Shown: positions 16,561-25,080, counted from the first letter of the stretch. The stretch: DNA of 64,000 nucleotides from DATMXS01 sp050260275 (GCA_050260275.1 JBLNBX010000216.1:1-64000), one strand, 5' to 3'. The notes: a model not told the origin generated them from the letters alone. A program made the numbers and translations.

Positions 16561-16876
16561 CGACGTCCGTCATCAACGGTTAACTGAGCTGTTCACCGCC
16601 TACCGCGAGGCCCTGCCCGATCCAGACGCCTCAGTGAACTTCATGCCACGCCTCTGGGAAAAAATCGAGGCGCGCGAGAACCAGACGGTCGGCTTCCGCC
16701 GCATGGCGCGGGCGCTTATCACCGCCGCCGCAGCCGCATCGATGCTCATGGGCGCCTGGGTGGTCAGCCACCCCGTTACCTCCCCGTTCTACACCAACAG
16801 TTACATGGAGTTGCTGGCCGCAAGCGAAAACAGTCTTGAAGAAGTGGAGCTCATCAGCCAGCAGCTCGACAATTGA
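16553..16876 (+). CDS. putative membrane anti-sigma factor (no zinc finger)
   Basis: 107 residues overlapping the sigma gene by 8 bp. The N-terminal 55 residues are charged and helical (LTELFTAYREALPDPDASV, FMPRLWEKIEARE), followed by one membrane helix (ALITAAAAASMLMGAWVV, about 59-76) and a short extracytoplasmic tail. Position and topology fit an anti-sigma factor, but the HxxxCxxC zinc-binding motif is absent, so it would be a non-ZAS type. No sequence family recognised; function inferred from context. Confidence 0.6.
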   Translation: MPDDVRHQRLTELFTAYREALPDPDASVNFMPRLWEKIEARENQTVGFRRMARALITAAAAASMLMGAWVVSHPVTSPFYTNSYMELLAASENSLEEVELISQQLDN

Positions 16877-16878
16877 CG

Positions 16879-17292
16879 ATGACGCAAGGCAATTCACTCA
16901 GGGTCTATCTTGCGCTCGTATTCTTAAGCGGAATATTGGTGGGCGGGATTGGCGTGTGGCTGTTCACCAGCAAGACCGCAGCCAGCGGGTTCAATCCACA
17001 AGACGCGCGGCGCAGATATAGCGAAGAGATGCAGACGCGCCTACGGCTCACCCCCGAGCAATCCACGCGGCTGCAGGAGATCTTCAAGAGCACGCACCAA
17101 CGGCTGGTAGAGCTGCGCGGGAAATGGCAACCCGAGGTCAAAGCCATTCAGGACGAGCAGGTCGAGCAGATCCGGCAGATGCTCAACGAGGAGCAGAGGG
17201 CGGAGTACGAGAAGATGCGGCAGGAACGGGAGGAGTTCCGGCGGCGCGGGGGCCAGCGCCCACCGGGTTCCCCCGGCCGCAGGCAGTTCTAG
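16879..17292 (+). CDS. Spy/CpxP-like periplasmic heavy-metal sensor-type protein
   Basis: 137 residues from ATG 16879 (a TTG at 16873 is also possible). A membrane anchor or signal (LALVFLSGILVGGIGVWLFT) is followed by an all-helical domain with TRLRLTPEQSTRLQEIF and LNEEQRAEYEKMRQ, the LTPEQ-type pattern of the Spy/CpxP/ZraP periplasmic chaperone group. The tail is Arg/Gly/Pro-rich. With the sigma factor and its partner directly upstream, it is probably a target or feedback component of an envelope-stress module. It ends 8 bp before rpmE, which is convergent. Confidence 0.7.
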   Translation: MTQGNSLRVYLALVFLSGILVGGIGVWLFTSKTAASGFNPQDARRRYSEEMQTRLRLTPEQSTRLQEIFKSTHQRLVELRGKWQPEVKAIQDEQVEQIRQMLNEEQRAEYEKMRQEREEFRRRGGQRPPGSPGRRQF

Positions 17293-17300
17293 CAGGCGGG

Positions 17301-17522
17301 CTACTGCTGCGCCTTGATCGGCGCGCGCCCGTATTTCTTCTGGAAACGATCGATGCGGCCTGCCGTGTCGACGATCTTCGCGCGGCCCGTGAAGAACGGG
17401 TGGCACTTCGAGCAGATCTCAACCCGGATATCGCCTTTGTTGGTGGACCGCGTCTTGAACGTGTACCCGCATGCACAGATCACGTTCACTTCTTTGTACG
17501 CGGGATGAATGCCGGCCTTCAT
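17301..17522 (-). CDS. rpmE: 50S ribosomal protein L31, zinc-binding form
   Basis: 73 residues from ATG 17522, with AAGGAA upstream; longer in-frame starts lack support. Begins MKAGIHPAYKEV as typical L31, with ICACGYTF and EICSKCHPFFTG supplying the four zinc-binding cysteines of the C-plus type, and ends KKYGRAPIKAQQ. L31 bridges the large and small ribosomal subunits. The zinc-binding form can also act as a zinc reserve; no zinc-free paralogue is in the window. Confidence 0.96.
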   Translation of the reverse strand: MKAGIHPAYKEVNVICACGYTFKTRSTNKGDIRVEICSKCHPFFTGRAKIVDTAGRIDRFQKKYGRAPIKAQQ

Positions 17523-17679
17523 GGACAGAGTATTCCTTTCGTTCCTTCGAAGAGGGTAAAACACAGTATATCAGCCGGGAGGCGTGTACGGAAGCGCCGC
17601 CCGATCATCCGGCTCACGCGCGGGCAGACGTGACCGGGCCAGCCCAAGAACCCGCATCGCGCTGCAGCTAAGAGCGCTG

Positions 17680-17709
17680 TTGACACGGGCGCCTCAAATC
17701 CCCTAATCT
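17680..17709 (+). promoter_or_regulatory. promoter of the Rrf2-cysK operon
   Basis: TTGACA at 17680-17685, 18-bp spacer, TAATCT at 17704-17709. The AT-rich stretch CTAATCTCTAGTTAAATAG across and after the -10 is a likely Rrf2 operator for autoregulation. The start GTG 17724 is only about 8 nt from the predicted transcription start, so the leader is very short. Confidence 0.55.
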
Positions 17710-17723
17710 CTAGTTAAATAGCC

Positions 17724-18152
17724 GTGATTGTTTCCACCAAGGGCGAGTACGCGCTCAAGGCAATCTTTGACCTGGCGTCGCAGCCATCCGGCGAGCCGGT
17801 CAGAATCGCCGCCATCTCGAAGCGGCAAAGGATTCCGCAGAAGTTCCTTGAGGTGATCCTCGCCGGGCTGAAGCAGGGGGGATTTGTAGAGTCGCGGCGA
17901 GGCGCGGAAGGCGGTTATTTGCTTGCCCGGCCGGCGGACAGCATCACCGTGGGCGAGGTGCTGCGCGCCGTCGAGGGCGCCGGAGCCGCTCGCGGGCGCA
18001 CCGGCCGCCGGCAGCCCGATTCGCCGTTCACCGCGCTCTGGCGAGAAGTCGACGAGGCCGTTTCAGGCATCCTCGACCGCGTCACGTTTGCCGAGCTTGT
18101 CCGCCGGTGGGATGAGCAGAGGCGCGAGTACGTTCCAAACTGGGAGATTTAA
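17724..18152 (+). CDS. Rrf2-family transcriptional regulator, cysteine-free (CymR-like)
   Basis: 142 residues from GTG. The Rrf2 winged helix is clear: STKGEYALKAIFDLAS, then the recognition helix RIPQKFLEVILAGLKQGGFVESRRG, and wing GGYLLARPADSITVGEVLRAVEG. No cysteine is present, so it cannot bind an Fe-S cluster as IscR does. It lies 1 bp before cysK. In Firmicutes CymR, a cluster-free Rrf2 protein, senses cysteine status through CysK; the same gene pairing here suggests a similar cysteine-metabolism switch, which is inference. Confidence 0.85.
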   Translation: MIVSTKGEYALKAIFDLASQPSGEPVRIAAISKRQRIPQKFLEVILAGLKQGGFVESRRGAEGGYLLARPADSITVGEVLRAVEGAGAARGRTGRRQPDSPFTALWREVDEAVSGILDRVTFAELVRRWDEQRREYVPNWEI

Positions 18153-18153
18153 A

Positions 18154-19107
18154 GTGCCATACCAGGACAACTCACTGAGCATTGGCCACACGCCACTCGT
18201 GAAGCTGAACCGAGTGACCGAGGGCGCGCAGGCGACAGTGCTGGCGAAAATCGAGGGGCGCAACCCCGCCTACTCTGTAAAGTGCCGCATCGGGGCTGCA
18301 ATGATCTGGGATGCGGAGAAGCGCGGTGTGCTGAAACCGGGCTCCGAGATCATCGAGCCGACCAGCGGAAATACAGGCATCGCGCTCGCGTTTGTTGCCG
18401 CTGCCCGCGGCTACCCGCTGACTCTCACGATGCCCGAAACCATGTCCATCGAGCGCCGCAAGGTTCTACGGGCGTTCGGCGCCAACGTGGTGCTCGCCGA
18501 CGGCGCGCTGGGCATGAAAGGCGCTATCGCGAAGGCCGAGGAGATACGCGCGTCCGACCCTGAGCGCTACTTCATGCCAAACCAGTTCTCAAACCCGGCC
18601 AACCCGGAGATCCATTTCCGGACGACGGGTCCCGAGATCTGGGACGACACGTCCGGCAACGTCGACGCTATCGTGGCCGGTGTTGGAACCGGCGGCACCA
18701 TCACCGGAGTCGCGCGATATCTGAAAAAGGAACGCGGCAAGCCGGTAGTCTCGGTAGCCGTGGAACCCGCCTCGAGTCCCGTCATAGGCCAGACCCGCCG
18801 CGGCGAACCGTTGGCCCCCGGGCCGCACAAGATTCAGGGCATAGGAGCGGGCTTCATCCCCGATACGCTCGACCTTTCGGTGGTGGATTGCGTCGAACAG
18901 GTCACAGATCAGGAAGCCATCGAGATGGCCCGCCGCCTGGCGCGCGAAGAGGGCATTCTTTCGGGGATCTCGAGCGGCGCGGCTGCCACAGCCGCTGTGC
19001 GCCTGGCGCGCAAGGACGACTTCCGGGGCAAGACAATCGTAGTGATCTTCCCCGATTCCGGCGAACGCTATCTGAGCACCGTGCTGTTCGAGGGTATTCC
19101 AGCCTGA
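18154..19107 (+). CDS. cysK: cysteine synthase A (O-acetylserine sulfhydrylase)
   Basis: 317 residues from GTG 18154, with GGGAG 7 bp upstream. PLP lysine lies in NPAYSVKCRIG (about K43), substrate loop EPTSGNTGIALAF, phosphate-binding loop GVGTGGTITGVARYLK and the C-terminal PDSGERYLSTVLFEG. The KCRIG form matches CysK rather than CysM. It makes cysteine from O-acetylserine and sulfide. It shares an operon with the Rrf2 regulator; no cysE or sulfate-reduction gene is nearby. Confidence 0.95.
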   Translation: MPYQDNSLSIGHTPLVKLNRVTEGAQATVLAKIEGRNPAYSVKCRIGAAMIWDAEKRGVLKPGSEIIEPTSGNTGIALAFVAAARGYPLTLTMPETMSIERRKVLRAFGANVVLADGALGMKGAIAKAEEIRASDPERYFMPNQFSNPANPEIHFRTTGPEIWDDTSGNVDAIVAGVGTGGTITGVARYLKKERGKPVVSVAVEPASSPVIGQTRRGEPLAPGPHKIQGIGAGFIPDTLDLSVVDCVEQVTDQEAIEMARRLAREEGILSGISSGAAATAAVRLARKDDFRGKTIVVIFPDSGERYLSTVLFEGIPA

Positions 19108-19157
19108 GAGCAGAAACGCGGAAATCGCAGCGCAGGCTGTAACGTAAGCCGCGCGGC

Positions 19158-19233
19158 GGTTGTCTTTACAGACAACCCGTTAGTGAAGCGGGCGCAAGCA
19201 ATCCTCACCCTAACCCAACCCGGCGCCCGCTTC
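19158..19233 (+). terminator. two stem-loops between cysK and the convergent regulator gene
   Basis: First stem GGTTGTC / GACAACC (19158-19164 / 19171-19177). The second is a perfect 11-bp stem GAAGCGGGCGC / GCGCCCGCTTC (19185-19195 / 19223-19233) followed by GTTTAT. The second stem spans the 3-prime end of the convergent response-regulator gene, so it may serve both directions. The U-run is weak. Confidence 0.5.
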
Positions 19234-19632
19234 GTTTATCTGTGACCCCTCGCCGCGTGCTTCCCATGCCAGCGCAGTCTCAACCGCCGCACGTAGCTCC
19301 GGTACAGTGAAAGGCTTGTGAAGAAGCGGGCGGTTTAGACCGCTCAGGTAGCCTTGAACCACTTCGTCCGAGTACCCCGTGGTGAAGAGGACCTTCAGAC
19401 CGGGCCTCTCCTGCAGCATTCGCCGCACCATCTCCGGGCCGGAAAGGTCGGGAAGAACTACGTCGGCGATGACCAGATCGAGATCGCCGTGCAGATCGGC
19501 AAACTTCTGAAGTCCTCCCCGGCCTGAGCCGGAAATGAACACCACCCTCTCATTGGATTCCAGCGCCCGCTGCATGAGGGTGAGAACGTCGGGGTCGTCC
19601 TCCACCACGAGGAAATGTTGCTGCTGACCCAT
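19210..19632 (-). CDS. single-domain response regulator (CheY-like)
   Basis: 140 residues: receiver domain only. Acidic pocket VVEDDPDVL, phospho-acceptor in LVIADVVLPDLSGPE, Thr switch in VLFTTGYSDE and lysine in LLHKPFTVPEL. There is no output domain, so it signals through protein contacts or as a phosphorelay element. The LLHKPFT pattern resembles receivers attached to hybrid histidine kinases. It lies 75 bp downstream of the sugar kinase/nucleotidyltransferase gene on the same strand; no kinase is adjacent. Confidence 0.88.
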   Translation of the reverse strand: MGQQQHFLVVEDDPDVLTLMQRALESNERVVFISGSGRGGLQKFADLHGDLDLVIADVVLPDLSGPEMVRRMLQERPGLKVLFTTGYSDEVVQGYLSGLNRPLLHKPFTVPELRAAVETALAWEARGEGSQINEAGAGLG

Positions 19633-19707
19633 TTGCGACCCCTATCTTCCAGACGTACCCACACCAGGCTTGGGGTAAGTATTTCGTCGCATTGAGGAGT
19701 TTTAACA

Positions 19708-22700
19708 TTATTCTACTGGACGCGGCCAATCGCAGAGTGCATGCACGTAAGCAGCGGAGCCGTCGCGCACCCAGCCATCCAGTTGCGCCACTTCCTTCAA
19801 CTGCTCGCCGCGGAAGCGCGGCACGCCGATGAAGCGGCAGTCGATGCCGGGCACGGCGGTCATATCGCCCCACAGCTTCTCGAACTGGGCAATCGGGTAG
19901 ACGTCCTCCTGACCCTTACCCCAGCGTTTCTTCACATCCTTGAGCGTGATGTAGGACGGCATCCGCATGGCCATGGCACGCACGGCGGCGTCGACCCGGG
20001 CGGTGTCGTCAAGCGCGTCGCGGTCCAGGCCGAAGGCGGCGAGCAGGCGATCGATGTCCGCCCAGCACGTGGCCGAGTTGTACCACGAGAGCGACGATTC
20101 GATTTCTTCGTTCGGGAGAGCGAGACCCTCTACGAGCCTCAGGCGGCCGTTCACGCGCGCCAGCCCGCCGCCGCGATCCTCCACATGACGCGTGATCACC
20201 TCGAAAGCCAGAGTTGCGCCCGTCTGCGCGAACCAGCCGGCGATGGCCGGGTCCAGGTTCGCGCCCAGCGTATCGACGTTGTGGATCATGAGGTAGCGCA
20301 AACCGGGTTGATCGCGTAGCAGCCTGCGCAAAACGCCATTGCGGAGCAGATTCGGCACCTCGTACCAGTGCCCCACCGGATGGAGGCACTGTAGCGGCAG
20401 GTTGTCCGTATAGCTGGCGCCCTCTCCCATAGCGCGCGCCCAGCTCACGAGGGCCGCGCGCACGCTCTCGCGCATCTTCTGCTGGCGCTCATCGAGGATC
20501 TGTTGCGGCGTTTCCTCCCAGGCGAAGCGCAGGTCGCGGATCATCGGTATCATCCGCAAACCGACGGTGCGCCCAGGCGAGAGTATCGCGGACCCTTGAT
20601 AGCTGCCATCGGAGCTCAGCCAGCGCGCGATGGCGTCATGGGTCAGGTAGCTGGTGGTGATAACGTGGGGCGGCAAGGCGCCCATGCGGCGGCCCGTCTG
20701 GTTGCTCTTGGCCAGGTGGATCTCAAGGAAGTTCCGGTGCCTTCCCTCGACCTTCCAGAACGGATTCAGCGCCTTCACGACGCCCGAGCCCCGGGTCCAT
20801 CGGGTGCCTGCGCCTCCAGCGAGCGTCACCACCGCAATCGCACCCGACTTCAGCAGCTCGCGCCCCGCATCCGCGCACGAGCCGTCGAGGAGAGAGGCGT
20901 CGGCGACGTCGCCCGGCGCGGCGTCCTCGATGATGGTGGACGCCGGCAGGCGGTTCTGCGCCAGGCCGATGCGCCCGGCGCGCAGGTCGGCCTGAATCTG
21001 CTCGTGCATAACGCGGTCGAAGCCGTACTGGTTCAGCAGGTCGTCCAGGCTCGCTGCGTCTTGCGCGGCCTCGCCTGCGGCGTGCGGAAGCAGACGGTCC
21101 ACGATGCTCTGAACCGAGCCGGCCAGGTCAGGCAATGCTCTCGACACGGTGCCGAAGCGCTCCAGCTCGGCCCGCCTGCCCGGAGAGAGCAGCCGCGGGT
21201 CCGTGCGAATGAGCCCGGGCACCGTGTTCGCATAGTAGCCGGCGGGCATGAGCGCGTCCGCGCCCGGGATGAGAGTCGCGCAAGAGCCGCGCTCATTGAT
21301 GGCGAAGTCGTAAACAACCGGCTCCATCGCGAACGGCACACCGGTTTCCAAGCGTCGCTTCGTACTCCGCATGATGTCGCCGAGCCGCTCCATCGCCGCC
21401 GCCTTGCACTCGGGAGCGAACATGAAACCCATGCCGCCTCCAGCCGCGCCGCCGAGCATCCAGAAGCCCTGAAAACCGGAGCCGAACGCTTCGCGGACGG
21501 CGCCGATCAGCGCCTCCGTGTAGCAGTTGGTGGCCCAGGGGACGATGGATTGGATAGGGCCGAAGAAGTTCCGCTCGGTGCCCGCGGCGATGGCCGCGGT
21601 GTCGCCCCGGCGCAACGCCTCCACCAACTCGTCGAAGATCCGGATGGCTTCCAGGCGCGCTTGCCATTCGGCGTCGAGCCGCAGCAGGTACTTCTCGGTC
21701 ACCATCTCGAGGATCGGCCCGACATCCATGGCCATGCCGCCGTGGACCAGCACGAGCCCGCGCTCCAGCGCCTCCCGCGCGCCCGGAGAGATCTCCTCGC
21801 GCGAGAAGACGTGATGCCGCGGCAGCAGGCACCCGCGGCTGATGCTGTACTCCGGGTCGCCTTCGCGCGCCTCCGCGCCGGCTATCAGCTTGATGCCCGG
21901 CCACAGGCCGCCCGAATCCTGCCAGCCTCCGCCGGAGCCGCCCAGCCACTCGCCGAGGATCGCGCGCGCGGCCACCAGCCTCCGGTCGTCGTCCGTGAGC
22001 GGACCATCGAGCGTCCGTATCTGCCCGGTTGCCCGCATGCACGCGGCGATCAGACACGCGAGCAGGCTGGTCGAGACCGCCAGGCGTGAGCCCTTGGGTA
22101 TATCGTTTACGTGACTGACAAGCTCAATACCGTGCCCGGGCCGGCCAGTAAGCCGCTCCAGCAGCGCTTCGAGCGGCGCTTCCGAGCCTTCCATCGCCTG
22201 CGGCACCATGCCCGAGGCGATCACGGCGGCCTTGAGGAGCCCCAGGTAGTCGCGGCCGAAGTCGAACACCTCGGCGATGGAGGTGACGTCGGCCGACGCG
22301 TTCAGATCGACGCTAGCGAGGCGCAGCACCGGCTCGTCGATCACGCGCAGCGAAGCCTCGACAGGCGGCACGGGACGCCGCGCGCCTTCGCGCACGCACA
22401 GGTCCACCGAGATGTTGACCACGCGTGCGCCCTCGGGAAAGTCCATCCCGAGGAAGAAGATGTCGCTCCAGGCGCTGTGGCTGAGATCCATGCGGACGGG
22501 CGTGGTCTCGCGGAGTATCGGGAACAGGCCGGTAGCCGCATCGGCAGCGAGCAGCTCGGGGCGGATGGAGAGCGGATAGTCGTCCGGGTGCCCGATGCGA
22601 GACAGCCAGTTATTGCCGCGGAACGAGCGCACGCTGATGCGCACCTGATTGGCGAGCGTCTGGAAGCCGAGCCCCCGGTACGCTGCGGCGAGTCCGCTGG

Positions 22701-23037
22701 CGAGCGCCGCACTCGGCCCGTCCTGCTGCTGGACGCGGAGGAGCAGGTCGATAGCCTGTTCGAACCGACGGTTCAGTAAGTGCGTCGTGGCGGCGTATGG
22801 GATGCGCCCCGCGGCAGCTACGCCTGGCTTGAACGGCAGGTGAAAGCGATAGATGGCGTACAGGAAGAAATGCGCGCGCACCCGCTCGAAGAGGTTGTCG
22901 GAGAAGCGGCGGAAGCTGTCGAGCGAGGCGGCTTCGGCGAGCAGCCTGTCGGCCGAAGCGGAACGGCAGAAGCTCTCGAGTGAGCGGTTGCGCACCGCCG
23001 GGTCGGCGGCTGTGATGATCGCGGCCAGCTCACTCAT
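19708..23037 (-). CDS. fused GHMP sugar kinase (L-fucokinase-like) and UDPGP-family nucleotidyltransferase
   Basis: 1109 residues. Residues 1-170 are a helical region of unknown role. Residues 180-545 are a GHMP kinase of L-fucokinase type: PVRMDLSHSAWSDIFF, ATP loop NDIPKGSRLAVSTSLL (312-326, more degenerate than the usual PxGSGLGTSS), GGSGGGWQDSGG (366-377) and the C-terminal GGAAGGGMGFMFAPE (529-543). Residues 660-1109 are UDPGP-type: VVTLAGGAGTRW (736-747), HPVGHWYEVPNLL (886-898) and MIHNVDTLGANLDP. Together they would turn a free sugar into sugar-1-phosphate and then an NDP-sugar. Plant FKGP and Bacteroides FKP have the reverse order and a different pyrophosphorylase family. The sugar is unknown. 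The start overlaps the upstream gene by 8 bp. Confidence 0.8.
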   Translation of the reverse strand: MSELAAIITAADPAVRNRSLESFCRSASADRLLAEAASLDSFRRFSDNLFERVRAHFFLYAIYRFHLPFKPGVAAAGRIPYAATTHLLNRRFEQAIDLLLRVQQQDGPSAALASGLAAAYRGLGFQTLANQVRISVRSFRGNNWLSRIGHPDDYPLSIRPELLAADAATGLFPILRETTPVRMDLSHSAWSDIFFLGMDFPEGARVVNISVDLCVREGARRPVPPVEASLRVIDEPVLRLASVDLNASADVTSIAEVFDFGRDYLGLLKAAVIASGMVPQAMEGSEAPLEALLERLTGRPGHGIELVSHVNDIPKGSRLAVSTSLLACLIAACMRATGQIRTLDGPLTDDDRRLVAARAILGEWLGGSGGGWQDSGGLWPGIKLIAGAEAREGDPEYSISRGCLLPRHHVFSREEISPGAREALERGLVLVHGGMAMDVGPILEMVTEKYLLRLDAEWQARLEAIRIFDELVEALRRGDTAAIAAGTERNFFGPIQSIVPWATNCYTEALIGAVREAFGSGFQGFWMLGGAAGGGMGFMFAPECKAAAMERLGDIMRSTKRRLETGVPFAMEPVVYDFAINERGSCATLIPGADALMPAGYYANTVPGLIRTDPRLLSPGRRAELERFGTVSRALPDLAGSVQSIVDRLLPHAAGEAAQDAASLDDLLNQYGFDRVMHEQIQADLRAGRIGLAQNRLPASTIIEDAAPGDVADASLLDGSCADAGRELLKSGAIAVVTLAGGAGTRWTRGSGVVKALNPFWKVEGRHRNFLEIHLAKSNQTGRRMGALPPHVITTSYLTHDAIARWLSSDGSYQGSAILSPGRTVGLRMIPMIRDLRFAWEETPQQILDERQQKMRESVRAALVSWARAMGEGASYTDNLPLQCLHPVGHWYEVPNLLRNGVLRRLLRDQPGLRYLMIHNVDTLGANLDPAIAGWFAQTGATLAFEVITRHVEDRGGGLARVNGRLRLVEGLALPNEEIESSLSWYNSATCWADIDRLLAAFGLDRDALDDTARVDAAVRAMAMRMPSYITLKDVKKRWGKGQEDVYPIAQFEKLWGDMTAVPGIDCRFIGVPRFRGEQLKEVAQLDGWVRDGSAAYVHALCDWPRPVE

Positions 23038-23905
23038 GTGCGGCGGCTCCGGCGGCCTCGGCCTGCGCCTGGCTCGCAGCGACGGTCTCGAGGACGCGCG
23101 CGAGCACGTAGCTCGCGTCGCGCCCGTGCAGCGCCAGCGCGAGCTGTGCGGTGAGGAAGCCGTAGCGCACGCCCAGGTCGTAGCGCTGCCCGCGTGTCAC
23201 CATGGCGAGGTACTGCTCGTGCCGCGCCAGCGCGGCGAGCGCGTCCGAGAGCGTCACGCGGCGGTTGCGGTCCTTTAGCATCGAGCCCAGCAGATCGAAA
23301 ACCGTCGGCGTCAGCACGTGCATTCCGAAAAAGCACAGGTAGTACCCGGCGCGCAGGCCCGCGACGACGAGCCGCTGCTCGGCTTCCGTGGGCGTGGGCT
23401 TCTCGATGACGGTCTCGATGCGGTACAGATTGGGGCGCGAGGCCAGGCGGGGCCCGGCCACGGCGCCGAGGTGCCGCAGTTGCGTTTCCCGCGTGGGCTG
23501 CACCGCCGAAACCGAGCACTCCTCCGCCGCGGCGAGCTCAACCAACGCGCGCGCGCATGGCTGTGAACTGCTGCCGCCCAGGTAAATGTGGTCGCCCACC
23601 ACGTGCATGAACGCGCCCCCTCCGGCGAACTCGCGCGCGCACCAGACGGCGTGGCCGTAACCGCCCGGCTCGTTCTGCGCTATGAACGTCATGCGGCGCG
23701 CGGCCGGACCGGCGGCTTCGCGGAAGGCGCGCTCGTCGTCGGGATGGATCACCAGACCGATCTCCTCGACGCCGGCAGCCTCAACGTGCGCCGTGATTAT
23801 CTGGAGCAGGGGCTTTTCTACGCCGTCCGAGTCGATCAGGGTCTGCAAGGGCAGCGCGCGCTGATAGGGCGCGGCCGCGGTGATGACGGCCTTCTCTATG
23901 CGCAT
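23030..23905 (-). CDS. GalU-like nucleotidyltransferase with altered signature loop
   Basis: 291 residues laid out like GalU UTP-glucose-1-phosphate uridylyltransferase: KPLLQIITAHVEAAGVEEIGLVI, EPGGYGHAVWCAREFAGGG, a metal-site-like VVGDHIYLGG, and VIEKPTPTEAEQRLV. The N-terminal nucleotide-binding loop, normally AAGxGTRxLPxT, reads AAAPYQRALPLQTL; the GxGT glycines are gone. It may have changed nucleotide handling or be a regulatory partner of the fused enzyme it overlaps. The family is clear; the activity is not. Start ATG 23905. Confidence 0.72.
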   Translation of the reverse strand: MRIEKAVITAAAPYQRALPLQTLIDSDGVEKPLLQIITAHVEAAGVEEIGLVIHPDDERAFREAAGPAARRMTFIAQNEPGGYGHAVWCAREFAGGGAFMHVVGDHIYLGGSSSQPCARALVELAAAEECSVSAVQPTRETQLRHLGAVAGPRLASRPNLYRIETVIEKPTPTEAEQRLVVAGLRAGYYLCFFGMHVLTPTVFDLLGSMLKDRNRRVTLSDALAALARHEQYLAMVTRGQRYDLGVRYGFLTAQLALALHGRDASYVLARVLETVAASQAQAEAAGAAAHE

Positions 23906-23928
23906 TCTTGTATGCGGCGATTTTATCA

Positions 23929-23967
23929 GGGATGCCGAGTGCGGGGCAGGGATGCCGATGCGGGGCA
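23929..23967. repeat. 20/19-bp tandem duplication upstream of the GalU-like gene
   Basis: GGGATGCCGAGTGCGGGGCA (23929-23948) is followed directly by GGGATGCCGATGCGGGGCA (23949-23967), differing by one deleted G. It lies in the 68-bp gap that should contain the leader of the GalU-like gene, so it could affect its expression. Confidence 0.7.
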
Positions 23968-23973
23968 GACCGA

Positions 23974-24411
23974 TCAGATCAAGGTGCGGCGGGGCTCGGG
24001 AGGCAGCAGGCGAATGGTCTGGTCTGGCTCGGCCTGCCCGGCGCCGCGCATGATGATGCGGACCGACTCGGTCACCGTGCGCCCCCGCTCGTCGGGCACG
24101 CTCAGCAGGAATGTGACGTCGCGCCCGATGGGCCGGTACGCCAGGCGCGCCGACCGTAGAGCGGCCACGTTCAGCTCCACGGCTTCACTGCGGCCAGCAT
24201 CGGTGATCGAGAGAACAGCCGTTGTCGCGGTCGGGATGGGGCGGGCGTACGGGTTCCAGGTGAGCAGCACGCTGCCGTTCTCGATTGTCGCCGTCAGTCC
24301 CAGTGTGGGGGCGGCGGAAGAGTATTTCAGCCGCCCTGCAAGGCACAACAGGACGAGCGATGCAGACAGGAGGAAGGTTGTGACTCCGCGGGCTCGCCCG
24401 CCTCTGAGCAT
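23974..24411 (-). CDS. membrane-anchored or exported hypothetical protein
   Basis: 145 residues if started at ATG 24411 (MLRGGRARG then the hydrophobic TTFLLSASLVLLCLAG); frames further upstream give unlikely sequence. The rest is beta-strand-like (LTATIENGSVLLTWNPYARP, VTFLLSVPDERGRTVTESVRI), suggesting a small Ig/fibronectin-like fold. It ends in RLLPPEPRR. No family recognised. It precedes the GalU-like gene on the same strand by 68 bp. Confidence 0.5.
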   Translation of the reverse strand: MLRGGRARGVTTFLLSASLVLLCLAGRLKYSSAAPTLGLTATIENGSVLLTWNPYARPIPTATTAVLSITDAGRSEAVELNVAALRSARLAYRPIGRDVTFLLSVPDERGRTVTESVRIIMRGAGQAEPDQTIRLLPPEPRRTLI

Positions 24412-24552
24412 AACCGAGGTTAGTATGGCGCTGTAACTGTGGTCAATGCCCACAAAATACCTACGATCGGCGTGGTAGAGCAGTGTAGAGGCGACCCTCC
24501 CCCGGGCGGCAGGGTACAACCCCGGGGGGAACCCGGATGCTACCCTTGGGGA

Positions 24553-25080
24553 ATGTCCCCGATGCTAAGACGTCCGGATCCCTCGGAGTACCACGAGAGG
24601 TTCGCTCGTTACATGGAGCTGGTTCCGGAGACAGATATCACGTCCGCGCTCCTCGCGCAGATCGGCGAGACGCGTAGTTTCCTGGCAAGTATCCCCCGCG
24701 AACTGCACGGCTGCCGGTATGCGCCTGGCAAGTGGACTATCCGCGAGGTCGTTGGGCACATCGCCGACACGGAGCGGATCTTCGGCTTCCGCGTGTTGTG
24801 CTTCGCGCGATGCGACGAAAACCGGGTCTGGCGCGCGGACGAAAACCTCTACGCCGCCACAGGCGAGTTCAACCGCTGCGAGCTGTCAGCGCTAGCCGAG
24901 GAACTGGAACTCACGCGCCGCTCGAACGTCATGCTGTTGAAGCAGATTCCGGAAGCTGCCTGGGACAGGGTGGGGCGCGTCTCGGATATCCCCTTTACGG
25001 TGCGCGCGGTGGCTTACATGATGCTCGCGCACGAGCGTCACCACCTGAACATACTGCGCGAGCGGTACCTCAAAGCGTAG
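24553..25080 (+). CDS. DinB/YfiT-like metal-dependent four-helix protein
   Basis: 175 residues from ATG 24553 (ATG 24562 also possible). A DinB fold is indicated by YAPGKWTIREVVGHIADTERIFGFR (first metal histidine in VGHI) and the C-terminal MLAHERHHLNILRERYL supplying two further histidines. Members include bacillithiol transferases and uncharacterised damage-inducible proteins; the substrate cannot be told. Stands alone, divergent from the gene to its left and convergent with thiC. Confidence 0.82.
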   Translation: MSPMLRRPDPSEYHERFARYMELVPETDITSALLAQIGETRSFLASIPRELHGCRYAPGKWTIREVVGHIADTERIFGFRVLCFARCDENRVWRADENLYAATGEFNRCELSALAEELELTRRSNVMLLKQIPEAAWDRVGRVSDIPFTVRAVAYMMLAHERHHLNILRERYLKA

